A stretch of 32,087 nt of DNA from CAYVBN01 sp964538565 (GTDB taxonomy: Bacteria > Pseudomonadota > Alphaproteobacteria > Rhizobiales > Xanthobacteraceae): assembly GCA_964538565.1 (NCBI GenBank), contig CAZIGW010000171.1:1-32087 (forward strand). The letters are read 5' to 3'. The notes under the pieces are model-generated. The model did not search any database. It worked only from the letters and a program-made list of their open reading frames with translations, and was not told the DNA's origin. Each line of letters opens with the position of its first letter. The first letter of the stretch is position 1. The translations under genes and the position numbers were made by a program. Positions 1-7,674 of the stretch are shown piece after piece.

Positions 1-2
1 CC

Positions 3-533
3 AACAACATCGTGGTGGCCTTCGTCGAGGAGCTCGGCGCCAAGGCCAAGCCGACCGCCACCGGCGGGCCGGCCGGCACGTTGACGCAGGTGATGTCGGG
101 TCAGATCGACATCGGCTGGGCGGCGCCTCCTTTCGGACTGAAGGAGATCAAGGAAGGCAAGATTCGCATCATCGCGCGCGGCAGCGACGTGCCCTCGCTG
201 CGCGGGCAGACCGTGCGCGTGCTCATCGTCAACGCCAATGCACTCAAGAACCGCAAGGACGCCATCACGCGGTTCATGCAGGCGTATCGGGAGTCGGTCG
301 ACTGGATGTACTCCGATCCGAATGCGATCGAGATGTACGCCAAGAAGATCAAGTCCTCGGAGGACCTGATCAAGGAATCGATCAAGCAGTTCCATCCGAA
401 AGAGGCGCTGCAGACCGACAAGATGGCGGATCTCGACGGAGCGCTGCGCGACGCCGTCAAGCTGAAGTTCCTCGATCATCCCCTGAGCAAGGAGCAGCTC
501 GCCGAACTGCTGCAGATTCCGCCTCGGAAGTGA
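3..533 (+). CDS. ABC transporter substrate-binding protein, NMT1/SsuA-like (C-terminal part)
   Basis: The reading frame is open at the left edge of the window and ends with TGA at 531-533, so only the last 176 residues are seen and the start lies upstream. The visible part contains a GGPAGTLTQVMSGQIDIGW segment, the usual place in NMT1/THI5-like periplasmic binding proteins where the protein samples how many ligand sites are seen, followed by a helical C-terminal lobe (AITRFMQAYRESVDWMYSDP). Such proteins capture a small organic ligand in the periplasm and deliver it to an ABC permease. No permease or ATPase follows. A strong hairpin lies directly downstream, so this is the last gene of its unit. 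The ligand cannot be told. The family call is fairly sure. Confidence 0.8.
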   Translation, partial: NNIVVAFVEELGAKAKPTATGGPAGTLTQVMSGQIDIGWAAPPFGLKEIKEGKIRIIARGSDVPSLRGQTVRVLIVNANALKNRKDAITRFMQAYRESVDWMYSDPNAIEMYAKKIKSSEDLIKESIKQFHPKEALQTDKMADLDGALRDAVKLKFLDHPLSKEQLAELLQIPPRK

Positions 534-568
534 TCTCAGCCGCCATTCCCTGATTCGCGAATGACGGT

Positions 569-605
569 CGCGCCCGGGCTGGTCCCGGGCGCGAAGCATT
601 TTGGC
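569..605 (+). terminator. Intrinsic terminator-like hairpin after the substrate-binding protein gene
   Basis: A perfect 10-bp stem (CGCGCCCGGG at 569-578, CCCGGGCGCG at 584-593) closes a 5-nt loop and is followed by AAGCATTTT. It lies 36 bp past the stop codon of the rightward gene and just before the end of the convergent Kazal gene at 609. The T-run is short, so it may work better in one direction. Confidence 0.7.
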
Positions 606-608
606 GCC

Positions 609-1076
609 CTATCGGCCGCGGCAGCGGCCGGCGTGCACGAAGCGGGCGCCCGCCACCGTCGCCTCGCAGATGCTGGAATAGGTGTGGCGGCGGCCGTTGT
701 CGTCGACCGCGCAGGTCGGCTGATAGATCTTGCTGCACAGGTCGGGACAGCGCCCCTGGGCGATGACGAGCGCCTTGTTGGCGGCCGCATGGCAGCTGTT
801 CGTGTAGGTGCGGTTGCGCCCGCCGCGCCGCGCGCACACCGGCCGATAGATCGAAGGACAGTTCGCCGATCTCGGCCGCGACGACGATCCGGATGTCGTC
901 GGGGGCTGAGACGCCGAGGGCTGAGAGTCCGGCGGCTGAGATGTCGACGTCGGCGATTGCGGCGCAAGCGGAGTCGTTCGTGCGTGATTGCCGGCGAGAA
1001 CGGGAAACGACATCGAGGACGCCACGAGGCAGCCCAGTACCGCCGGGCGCCACAGCGTCAGACCGAATGACGGCAC
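609..1076 (-). CDS. Secreted protein with two Kazal-type protease inhibitor-like domains
   Basis: The 155-residue product starts with GTG at 1076, preceded by GAGGTGA. Residues 1-29 form a signal peptide (hydrophobic core, likely cut after VLA28). A Ser/Pro/Thr-rich linker (about 34-72) leads to two tandem cysteine modules: Cys73, 81, 95, 110 and Cys114, 122, 137, 152. Each has the Kazal hallmark of C-x7-C-x13/14-C-x14-C with a conserved Tyr before the third Cys (TYTNSC, TYSSIC). Kazal domains bind serine proteases in a substrate-like way. These have four cysteines per module rather than the six of animal Kazal domains, which is usual for short bacterial versions. I infer an exported role, perhaps protection from proteases. 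Actual inhibition is not shown. The gene stands alone, convergent with the upstream transporter gene. Confidence 0.8.
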   Translation of the reverse strand: MPSFGLTLWRPAVLGCLVASSMSFPVLAGNHARTTPLAPQSPTSTSQPPDSQPSASQPPTTSGSSSRPRSANCPSIYRPVCARRGGRNRTYTNSCHAAANKALVIAQGRCPDLCSKIYQPTCAVDDNGRRHTYSSICEATVAGARFVHAGRCRGR

Positions 1077-1234
1077 GATGCTTCACCTCGTGAGCGGATG
1101 CGAGTCGCTATCCTAGACGGTTGCCGCGGGAAAGGCAGGTTCCGGCCGGTGCGTTCACCGAGGTGTGTTCGAGCGCGCGAACGTGACGACAGTATGGATT
1201 TTTCGGTTCGCGGCCGGCGACGTGCTCCGCGCTC

Positions 1235-2137
1235 TCACTGTCCGTTCCTGGCAGCCTTGCTGATGGCGGCGAGCAAGGCCGCCGGGCCGTGCGGGATCGC
1301 GTCGCGAACGCTCTGCTCTTTGCCGATCCGGCCCATCTCCCGCTGCCGCCCGACCGTGGCGCTCGCCATCAGGGGGTCGATCCCGAGTTCGCGCAGCGTG
1401 TCGGCCACTTCTTCCATTTCGGCGGCGCGTCGAACGCCGTGGCTCGCCATTCTTTCCAGGTTGTATTCGATGGTGCGCCGCCAATCGAGCGTCGGAAAGC
1501 TCCTCGACAGCGAGGCGATGACCTGTTCCTGGACGCCCGCGCGCTCCGCCGCCAGGAAGCATTCGAGCGTCAGAGCCTCGAGTCCCTTGACCATGACGCT
1601 GCGGACCATCTTGATCGCGGCGGCCGCGCCGATCTCCGCGCCGGCGGGACTTGCGCGCATGCCGAGCGCGGCGAGCAGGGGTTCGACCGCCTGGACGTGC
1701 GGGCCGGCGACCAGCACCGGAGTCTCGTGCCGGGCCGGATGCACCGGCGCCATCACGGCGACGTCGACATAGCGGGCCTGCTTGCCGAGCAACTGCGCGG
1801 TCTCCCGCTTGCGGCCGGGCGACACCGAGTTGATGTCCAGATAGAACTGCCCGCCGGCGAGATGGGGCTTGACCGACTGCGCGGCTTCCAGGCTCGAGGC
1901 GGCGGTGACGGCGGAAATCACGAGATCGGCGCCCGCGACCGCATCGGCCGCCGAGGCGCCGAGCCGCACGCCGATCTTCTCGCCCGCCTCCCTCAGCCGC
2001 CGGCCTTCGCCTTGCGGGAAAAGGATGTCCCAGGCGGCAATCTGCTCGATTCCGGCCTCGCGAAATCCCGACGCGAAGGCCTGTCCTGCCTCGCCAAATC
2101 CGATGAAGCAGACTCGTGGCGTGTTCTGGCGCGTCAT
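1235..2137 (-). CDS. NAD(P)-dependent oxidoreductase with DUF1932 C-terminal domain
   Basis: The 300-residue protein starts at ATG 2137, chosen because AGGG lies 6 nt upstream and the Rossmann fold begins right after (VCFIGFGEAGQAF, with the GxGxxG glycines at 13, 15 and 18). The upstream in-frame extension has no such signal. The N-terminal half is the NAD(P)-binding domain of the 6-phosphogluconate / beta-hydroxyacid dehydrogenase superfamily. The C-terminal half is the helical DUF1932 domain (VMVKGLEALTLECFLAA). Members oxidise or reduce hydroxy acids, but the substrate of this one is not known. It lies between the Kazal gene and mipZ on the same strand with gaps of about 150 bp, so shared transcription is uncertain. 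Confidence 0.82.
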   Translation of the reverse strand: MTRQNTPRVCFIGFGEAGQAFASGFREAGIEQIAAWDILFPQGEGRRLREAGEKIGVRLGASAADAVAGADLVISAVTAASSLEAAQSVKPHLAGGQFYLDINSVSPGRKRETAQLLGKQARYVDVAVMAPVHPARHETPVLVAGPHVQAVEPLLAALGMRASPAGAEIGAAAAIKMVRSVMVKGLEALTLECFLAAERAGVQEQVIASLSRSFPTLDWRRTIEYNLERMASHGVRRAAEMEEVADTLRELGIDPLMASATVGRQREMGRIGKEQSVRDAIPHGPAALLAAISKAARNGQ

Positions 2138-2289
2138 GGTCAATCCCTGGCGATCGGGTCCGGTCATCCTCGCGGGTGAACCGGGCGCATCTTTAAGAAC
2201 GACCCCGGCTGCCGTCAATCGAACGCGAATGCGCGGACGCCGGCGCAACCGCGCGCCCCGCAGAGCGGGACATGACGGAACGACGGCTG

Positions 2290-3219
2290 CTAGCGGGCGA
2301 CCCGGGTCAATTCGGAGAAGGGGGAATGTCCCAGCTCGGGGTCGTTGGCGTCTTCCGCCGGCTCATGATCGTGGCGGATGGTGCGCTCGCCCGGCGACAG
2401 AAGGCCGATGCCGACGACCACGTCGCGCACCTCCTGGCGGGCCATCAGGTGCGAGATGTTGGGCTTCGTTCCCAGCAGTGCCTCCTGCAGGGGATCAAAG
2501 GCGGTCAGGCCGATCGGGAAAAATTCCCGGTAGACGACGCGCTCCAACAGGCCGGAAACGGTGCGGAAGCCGGCCTGTTCGGCCATCTGGTCGAGCACCT
2601 GCGCGACCTGCCGTCCGCTGCGGGTGGAGAGCGGAGAGAGACGGTTGCGCACCACCACCCAGTCCGTGTGCAGCCTGGTGAGCTTGCGCCGCGCTTCGGC
2701 CGCGATCGCGACGGTCTGCGCGTAGCGCGCGCGGGCCAGCGGGACGTCCGGCGACGGTCCCATGCTGAACAGGACGTCAAGGTCGACGAAACTGTCGTTG
2801 ACCGGCGTGACGAGCGTGTCGGCCATCGCGTGGGCGATCCGGCTGAGGTGCCCGCTGCCGCCCGGCGTGTCGATGATGACGAAATCGTAGTCGTTCTGGA
2901 ACGACGTGAGGGTCGCGGTCAGAATGGTCACATGCGCGGAGTCGCTGCGGTCCGCGTCGTCGCTGTGGAACGTCTCGACGCAGCGATGCTTGGGAATTTC
3001 GAGCGTGACATTGTTGCGGTTCGCCCATTCACGGCGGTTCTCGATGTACCGCGTCAACGTGCGCTGTTGGTGATCGAGATCGATGGACGCGACGCGCTTG
3101 CCTGCCTTGAGCAAGGCGATGATGATATGCATCGCAAGAGTGGACTTGCCGCTGCCACCCTTGTGATTTCCGATTACCACGATGTGCGGTCGAGAACGCC
3201 GCCCGGAACTACGCAACAT
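2290..3219 (-). CDS. mipZ: Division plane positioning ATPase MipZ
   Basis: This ParA/MinD-family ATPase forms a gradient from the ParB-parS pole complex and blocks FtsZ assembly, placing the septum in alphaproteobacteria. The sequence shows a deviant Walker A (NHKGGSGKST, residues 18-27), the SIDLDHQQRT switch (45-54), Walker B IIDTPG (115-120) and the VTPVNDSFVDLDVL stretch typical of MipZ. The tail DWVVVRNRLSPL and GLLERVVYREFFPIGLT is also MipZ-like. About 30 polar residues follow the usual C-terminus. The start is set at ATG 3219 (309 residues). A TTG at 3258 would add 13 residues but lacks a ribosome site. It is monocistronic-looking, with a promoter region containing repeats and a GANTC site. 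Confidence 0.9.
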   Translation of the reverse strand: MLRSSGRRSRPHIVVIGNHKGGSGKSTLAMHIIIALLKAGKRVASIDLDHQQRTLTRYIENRREWANRNNVTLEIPKHRCVETFHSDDADRSDSAHVTILTATLTSFQNDYDFVIIDTPGGSGHLSRIAHAMADTLVTPVNDSFVDLDVLFSMGPSPDVPLARARYAQTVAIAAEARRKLTRLHTDWVVVRNRLSPLSTRSGRQVAQVLDQMAEQAGFRTVSGLLERVVYREFFPIGLTAFDPLQEALLGTKPNISHLMARQEVRDVVVGIGLLSPGERTIRHDHEPAEDANDPELGHSPFSELTRVAR

Positions 3220-3276
3220 TTCCACACCCAAGGCCCTGGTCCGCTCGAGGCGGCGCAAGCCAACGGCAACAGTCTC

Positions 3277-3350
3277 TAAGGTTATATGATCCTGATAGGT
3301 ATGACTACTTCGGGTCGAAAGTTATTTAACCTTAATCAGATGGCGGAATC
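3277..3350 (-). promoter_or_regulatory. Upstream region of mipZ with inverted repeat, CtrA-like and GANTC sites
   Basis: A perfect 8-bp inverted repeat (TAAGGTTA at 3277-3284, TAACCTTA at 3327-3334) brackets 42 bp in an unusually AT-rich patch. The right arm reads TTTAACCTTAA, which contains the TTAACC half of the CtrA recognition sequence. GAATC at 3346-3350 is a GANTC site for the cell-cycle methylase CcrM. The element sits 58-131 bp before the chosen mipZ start. Binding is inferred, not shown. Confidence 0.4.
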
Positions 3351-3412
3351 CGGAACCTTCGGGCCGGCAGCATCGTTATCTAGGGTTTGACCAGAGACGC
3401 CGCAGGCGTTGT

Positions 3413-3435
3413 GCGCCGGCTCGACAGGCCGGCGC
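3413..3435 (-). terminator. Candidate terminator hairpin after the extradiol dioxygenase gene
   Basis: An 8-bp perfect stem (GCGCCGGC at 3413-3420, GCCGGCGC at 3428-3435) with a 7-nt loop lies 15 bp past the stop codon. A second small hairpin (ACGCC-GCA-GGCGT, about 3397-3409) follows in the direction of transcription. No U-run follows, so it may only pause RNA polymerase or protect the 3' end. Confidence 0.4.
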
Positions 3436-3449
3436 TTCCACTCCTCTTC

Positions 3450-4418
3450 TCAATGCTTCGCCGATACGGCGACAGGCGGCGTTCCGTGCGTGTGGAACGA
3501 CTCGATCGTCTTGAGACCCCACGCCTGACCTTTCTTGCGCTCGTCCTCGGTCCACACGATCGGCTTCCAGTCGGGCGCGAGGATCAGCCGCGCACCGGCG
3601 TTGGCGACTTCCACCCGGTTGCCGCCGGGCTCGTAGACGTAGAGGAAGAAGGTCTGCTGCACCGCGTGCTTGTGCGGCCCGGTCTCGATGAAGACGCCGT
3701 TCTCGAGGAAGATGTCGGCGGCGCGCAGAATCTCCTCACGGCTGTCGAGCGCGTAGGTGACGTGATGGAAGCGTCCGCGCGTTCCGGTGTGGTCGAGCGT
3801 GTAGGCGAAGTCGTAGCTCTTGTTGGTGGCGGTCAGCCACATGCCGGCTTCGGTGCCGTCGTTGAGCACGATCTGCTCGGTGAGGCGGAAGCCGAGGTAG
3901 GTCTCGAAGAAGATGCGGTTCGCCTTGACGTCGGCGGCGAGGCAATTGAGGTGATCGAGCCGCCGCACGTTGACGCCGCGCGCGGGAAACCGCTGCGCCT
4001 GGTTCTTGAGCGCGGGCTTGAGCTCGGGCGGCGCCGCGTACCATTCCGTCTCGTAGTAGAGCTCGATGGTGTGGCCGTCCGGATCGCGGCACACGAACGT
4101 CTTGCCGTGGCCGAGATCGCCGTCGGTCCAGCCCACGTCGAAGCCGGAGCCCTTCAGGGCGCTCGCGCGGCGCTCGAGCGCCTGCGGGCTGCGCGTGCGG
4201 AACGCCATATGGCCGATGCCCGAGGTCTTCGAGGCGGTGAGCTTCAGGCTGTAGCGCTCGTAGTCGTCCCAGCCGCGCAGGAAGACCGAGTTTCCCGCCC
4301 GCCCGCTTTCGGTCATGCCGAGGATATCGACGAAGAAGCGCAGGCTTTCCTCCGGCTTGGGCGTGAGAAGCTCCATGTGTCCGAGATGGGCGATGTCGTA
4401 GATCGGTTCGTTGCTCAT
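3450..4418 (-). CDS. Extradiol dioxygenase of the VOC family, catechol 2,3-dioxygenase-like
   Basis: The 322-residue enzyme starts at ATG 4418, with GGGGA just upstream. It has the duplicated VOC fold of type I extradiol dioxygenases: an N-terminal module (residues 10-125) and a catalytic C-terminal module (150-275). The non-haem iron ligands are visible as His156 (RRLDHLNC), His219 (GRFHHVTY, with His218) and Glu270 (GGNRVEVANAG). Tyr260 lies ten residues before Glu270, as in BphC. These enzymes open the ring of catechols next to a hydroxyl using O2. The exact substrate is unknown. It is divergent from a TRAP binding-protein gene, which suggests uptake and breakdown of an aromatic or related acid. 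Length matches the family (about 290-330). Confidence 0.85.
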   Translation of the reverse strand: MSNEPIYDIAHLGHMELLTPKPEESLRFFVDILGMTESGRAGNSVFLRGWDDYERYSLKLTASKTSGIGHMAFRTRSPQALERRASALKGSGFDVGWTDGDLGHGKTFVCRDPDGHTIELYYETEWYAAPPELKPALKNQAQRFPARGVNVRRLDHLNCLAADVKANRIFFETYLGFRLTEQIVLNDGTEAGMWLTATNKSYDFAYTLDHTGTRGRFHHVTYALDSREEILRAADIFLENGVFIETGPHKHAVQQTFFLYVYEPGGNRVEVANAGARLILAPDWKPIVWTEDERKKGQAWGLKTIESFHTHGTPPVAVSAKH

Positions 4419-4722
4419 GGTTTCCCCAGGATTCGACGGTTTGGCCGGGGTGCGCGGACGGCGGGTTACATAGGGCAAAAAGCCGGGCCGGTCAGCAACT
4501 TTGACGGCGGCGGCAGGCCGAAGAGGAGCCTCAAGCTCGCCGCGCATAGCGAAAAATACGGACATCCGTGCCCGGGCCGGGCGTCGTGATCCGCGAAACG
4601 TACGTCTTTCGTTCAGTTTCTGGACCGGGGATTAGACGCTAGCGTTGCGGGTCGGTTCGGCTGGCGGAAACGCCTGGCTGAGGATCGGGTCGACCGAGGC
4701 AATCAACCTGGGAGGAAAACCA
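4419..4722. promoter_or_regulatory. Divergent intergenic region between dioxygenase and TRAP binding-protein genes
   Basis: This 304-bp gap has no convincing gene. It must hold the promoters of both divergent genes. I see a perfect 10-bp palindrome ACGCTAGCGT at 4636-4645 and an 8-bp palindrome ACGTACGT at 4598-4605, either of which could be part of an operator. No clear -35/-10 pair stands out. Confidence 0.4.
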
Positions 4723-5724
4723 ATGAGACCATGGATTTTGGCCCTCGCGGCCGCCTTCGTGCTCGCCGCGAGCCCGGCCGATGCGCAGCAGCCGATCGTC
4801 ATCAAATTCAGCCACGTGGTCGCGCCGGACACACCGAAAGGCAAGGGCGCCGAGAAATTCAAGGAACTGGCCGAGAAATACACGAACGGCCGCGTCAAGG
4901 TCGAAGTCTACCCGAACTCGCAACTCTACAAGGACAAGGAGGAGCTCGAGGCGCTGCAGCTCGGCGCCGTGCAGATGCTTGCTCCCTCGCTTGCCAAGTT
5001 CGGCCCGATCGGCGTCAAGGAATTCGAGGTCTTCGACCTGCCGTTCATCCTTCCCGACAAGGCGGCGCTGCGGCGCGTCACCGACGGCAAGCTCGGCAAG
5101 AAGCTGATGGGTCTGCTCGAGCCGAAAGGGATCGTCGGACTCGCGTATTGGGACAACGGCTTCAAGGTGATGAGCGCCAACAAGCCGTTGCGGATGCCGG
5201 AGGATTTCCGCGGCCTCAAGATGCGCATCCAGTCCTCGAAGGTGCTGGAGGCGCAGATGCGCGCGCTCGGCGCGATTCCGCAGGTGATGGCGTTCTCGGA
5301 GGTCTATCAGGCGCTGCAGACCGGCGTCGTCGACGGCACGGAGAACACGCCGTCGAACGAATACACGCAGAAGATGCACGAAGTGCAGAAGTACACGACG
5401 CTCTCCGACCACGGCTACATTGGCTACGCGGTGATCACCAACAAGAAGTTCTGGGACGGGCTGCCCGCCGACGTCCGGACCTCGCTCGAGAAGGCGATGG
5501 CCGAGGCGACGATCTATGCGAACGGCATTTCCCAGACGGAGAACGACGAAGCCCTGGCGGACATGAAGAAGTCGGGCAAGACCCAGTTCATCACGCTCAC
5601 CGCCGAGCAGAAGGCGGCCTGGCGCAAGGCGCTGCAGCCGGTCTACGACGAAATGGCCTCACGCGTCGGCAGGAACGTGATCGACGAGTTCATCAAGGAG
5701 GCCAAGGCAGGCGGCACCGACTGA
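4723..5724 (+). CDS. dctP: TRAP transporter solute-binding protein, DctP family
   Basis: The 333-residue protein starts at ATG 4723 behind a strong GGGAGGA ribosome site. The in-frame extension upstream lacks one. Residues 1-22 are a signal peptide ending ADA-QQ. The mature part shows DctP features: IKFSHVVAPDTPKGKGA, the VYPNSQLYKDKEELEALQLG segment, and LKMRIQSS with the arginine that usually pairs with the carboxylate of the ligand, then VDGTENTPSNEY. Such proteins bind C4-dicarboxylates or other organic acids in the periplasm for a DctQM permease driven by the sodium or proton gradient. No dctQ or dctM lies nearby. With the dioxygenase and FAH-type hydrolase next to it, an aromatic acid or breakdown product is a plausible ligand. 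Confidence 0.88.
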   Translation: MRPWILALAAAFVLAASPADAQQPIVIKFSHVVAPDTPKGKGAEKFKELAEKYTNGRVKVEVYPNSQLYKDKEELEALQLGAVQMLAPSLAKFGPIGVKEFEVFDLPFILPDKAALRRVTDGKLGKKLMGLLEPKGIVGLAYWDNGFKVMSANKPLRMPEDFRGLKMRIQSSKVLEAQMRALGAIPQVMAFSEVYQALQTGVVDGTENTPSNEYTQKMHEVQKYTTLSDHGYIGYAVITNKKFWDGLPADVRTSLEKAMAEATIYANGISQTENDEALADMKKSGKTQFITLTAEQKAAWRKALQPVYDEMASRVGRNVIDEFIKEAKAGGTD

Positions 5725-5773
5725 ACGCCGGTCGGGCGTGGCGGTCGCCGCTCGCCAGCGGCGGCCGCGTTCA
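5722..5773. terminator. Candidate bidirectional terminator between convergent dctP and gntR genes
   Basis: An inner stem (5743-5752 with 5757-5766, ten pairs including one G-U, 4-nt loop) sits inside an outer 7-bp stem (TGAACGC at 5722-5728, GCGTTCA at 5767-5773) that includes the dctP stop codon. No T-run follows on either strand. Confidence 0.45.
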
Positions 5774-5809
5774 GACGCCGCCGCGCCGCGGGGTGGCGCC
5801 TGCCGCACT

Positions 5810-6544
5810 CTAGGCCGCCGCCGTATTGCCCGGGTGGTTCTGCAGGAAGGCCTGCGGATGCTGTGAGGCGGACGCGGCGAGCTCGGTCATCACCACGTCG
5901 AGATGATGTTCCATGGCGCGGCCGGCGGCGACCGGGTCGTGCCGCATCAGCGCGTCGACGACCGCCCGGTGCTCGCCCAGGATCGCATCCTGCCGCGGCC
6001 GCATGCTGGTGAGAAACAGGCGCATGCGATCGAGGCTCGCACGCGCCGAATCGACGGCGGATTTGACCCGCTCGTAGCCGAGTTCGCGCAGCAGAAGCTC
6101 GTGGAACGCGAGATCGAGCTCGTGAAATCGCGCCGGGTCCTCGCGTGCCGCCAGTTGCTCCTGGAAATTGCGCTCGATGAGGGCGAGGCCGCGCGAGTCG
6201 ATGCGCGTCGCGATGACACGGACCGCCTCCGCCTCGAGCGCGCGGCGGATGAACATCGCCTGCCGGCAATCGTCGATGTCGATGCGGGCGACGCGCGTTC
6301 CGCGCTGCGGCAGGACCTCGACCAGTCCTTCGCTCGCCAGGCGCCCCAGCGCCTCCGAGACCGGAAAACGCGACACTTCGAGTCGCGCGCAGATCGCCGC
6401 CTTGTCGATGAACGTGCCGGGCGGCAGGTCGAGATGCACGATCGCGTTGCGGATCAGGTCCTGGATCCGCTGCACGGTCCCGCCGCGGGCGCGGCGGGGC
6501 AGGGTCGGAAGGAACTCGTAGGCAGTCTTGGTTCGTTCGTCCAT
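5810..6544 (-). CDS. GntR-family transcriptional regulator, FadR/FCD subfamily
   Basis: The 244-residue protein has an N-terminal winged helix (about 22-88: VQRIQDLIRNAIVHLDLPPG, CARLEVSRFPVSEALGRLASEGLVEVLPQRGTRV) and a C-terminal all-helical FCD ligand domain (about 95-225). Candidate metal/ligand residues are in FHELDLAFHELLL and in LGEHRAVVDAL and EHHLD. Such regulators usually repress sugar-acid or aromatic-acid catabolic genes and release DNA when bound to the substrate. Its place between the TRAP binding protein and the hydrolase gene makes those genes likely targets. The start at ATG 6544 has only a weak ribosome site. Candidate operators lie 87-134 bp upstream. Confidence 0.88.
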   Translation of the reverse strand: MDERTKTAYEFLPTLPRRARGGTVQRIQDLIRNAIVHLDLPPGTFIDKAAICARLEVSRFPVSEALGRLASEGLVEVLPQRGTRVARIDIDDCRQAMFIRRALEAEAVRVIATRIDSRGLALIERNFQEQLAAREDPARFHELDLAFHELLLRELGYERVKSAVDSARASLDRMRLFLTSMRPRQDAILGEHRAVVDALMRHDPVAAGRAMEHHLDVVMTELAASASQHPQAFLQNHPGNTAAA

Positions 6545-6630
6545 CGCGGCGGGAATCCAGGAACTTCAGGCAAGGAAAATCCCTTCCCGAGCTTATCCAA
6601 GTTCATCACTAACCGCTGCAACCAGTTGTG

Positions 6631-6678
6631 AGAATACCGGCATTCTACGTATGCGACATCGCCGTATGCGACATTGCC
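6631..6678 (-). promoter_or_regulatory. Candidate operator: palindrome plus tandem 15-mer upstream of gntR
   Basis: At 6631-6646 the sequence AGAATACCGGCATTCT is an inverted repeat with one mismatched pair. Two bases on, GTATGCGACATCGCC (6649-6663) is followed directly by GTATGCGACATTGCC (6664-6678), 14 of 15 bases the same. Palindromes and paired half-sites upstream of a GntR gene commonly bind the regulator itself. The location suits autoregulation. This is inference. Confidence 0.4.
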
Positions 6679-6777
6679 GCGGCGCAGCTGCCTGGGCCCG
6701 GCCGGGCGGCCCGCGCCGGTCGCGAGCCGCCTCCGTCCGGTGCCGCCAGAGGCCTTCCGGGCTCCCCGGCGTCGGGC

Positions 6778-7488
6778 TTACCGAAGGGCAGGCCCGATGG
6801 TGACGGTGAGCGTGCCGACGCCCTCGACCTCGCATTCGAGCTTGTCGCCCGGCACGGTCGCGGCCACGCCCGCCGGCGTGCCCGTCATGATGATGTCGCC
6901 TGCCGCGAGTTCCACCTGCTCGGACAGTTTCGCGATCACCTCCGGCACGTTCCAGATCATCTGCGCGAGATCGCCGTCCTGGCGGACCTTGCCGTTCACC
7001 TTGAGGGCGATGCGGCCCTTCTTCGGGTGGCCGATCTCGCTGGCGGGTCTGAGCGGACCGCAGGGAGCCGACGCGTCGAACGCCTTGCCGATCTCCCATG
7101 GGCGCTTCTGGTCGCGCGAGGCGATCTGCAGGTCCCGGCGCGTGAGGTCGATGCCGACGCCGTAGCCGTAGATGCAGTCGAGCGCGTTCTCGACCTTGAT
7201 GTTGCGCCCGCCGCTCTTGAGCGCCACGACGAGCTCGACTTCGTGGTGCATGTCCTTGGTCAGCGGCGGGTAGGGCACGGTCGATCCGTCGGGGACGACC
7301 GCGTCGGCCGGCTTGGCGAAGAAGAACGGCGGGTCGCGCACGTCGTGCCCCATCTCGCGGATGTGTTCCTCGTAGTTGCGTCCGACGCACCAGATCCGCC
7401 GGACCGGAAAGAGGCGATCCGTCCCGACGACGGCGAGCACCGGCTGCGGTGCGGGATCGATGACGTACTTCCTACTGTCTGAGCTCAT
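6778..7488 (-). CDS. Fumarylacetoacetate hydrolase family protein (fumarylpyruvate hydrolase-like)
   Basis: The 236-residue protein starts at ATG 7488. The upstream in-frame stretch is GC-rich and lacks homologous character. The FAH fold is clear: FPVRRIWCVGRNYEEHIREMGHD (28-49), PPFFFAKPADAVV, then the divalent-metal ligands Glu83 and Glu85 in HHEVELVVAL and Asp114 in GVGIDLTRRDLQ. Further conserved parts are GKAFDASAP (134-142) and IIMTGTPAGV. The family cleaves C-C bonds in 2,4-dioxo acids. The short N-terminus and the CVGRNY start resemble fumarylpyruvate hydrolases of gentisate or nicotinate pathways, but acylpyruvase or oxaloacetate decarboxylase activity is also possible. It lies downstream of gntR on the same strand. 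Confidence 0.85.
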   Translation of the reverse strand: MSSDSRKYVIDPAPQPVLAVVGTDRLFPVRRIWCVGRNYEEHIREMGHDVRDPPFFFAKPADAVVPDGSTVPYPPLTKDMHHEVELVVALKSGGRNIKVENALDCIYGYGVGIDLTRRDLQIASRDQKRPWEIGKAFDASAPCGPLRPASEIGHPKKGRIALKVNGKVRQDGDLAQMIWNVPEVIAKLSEQVELAAGDIIMTGTPAGVAATVPGDKLECEVEGVGTLTVTIGPALR

Positions 7489-7674
7489 GACCCGATTTCT
7501 TTGTTGTCTGGAATGAAAATCGAAGGAGCAAGGCGGCGGTCCGCCCGCCCGGTGCGCCCGGGCAGATACCATATCGGGCAGGGGCGGCAAAGGCCGGTTT
7601 CCGGGCTGCGACGCCTCGGACGGCCGCACGCATGCCGGTGACCGGGACAACGCCTGATCGAACCTGAGGCGGGC

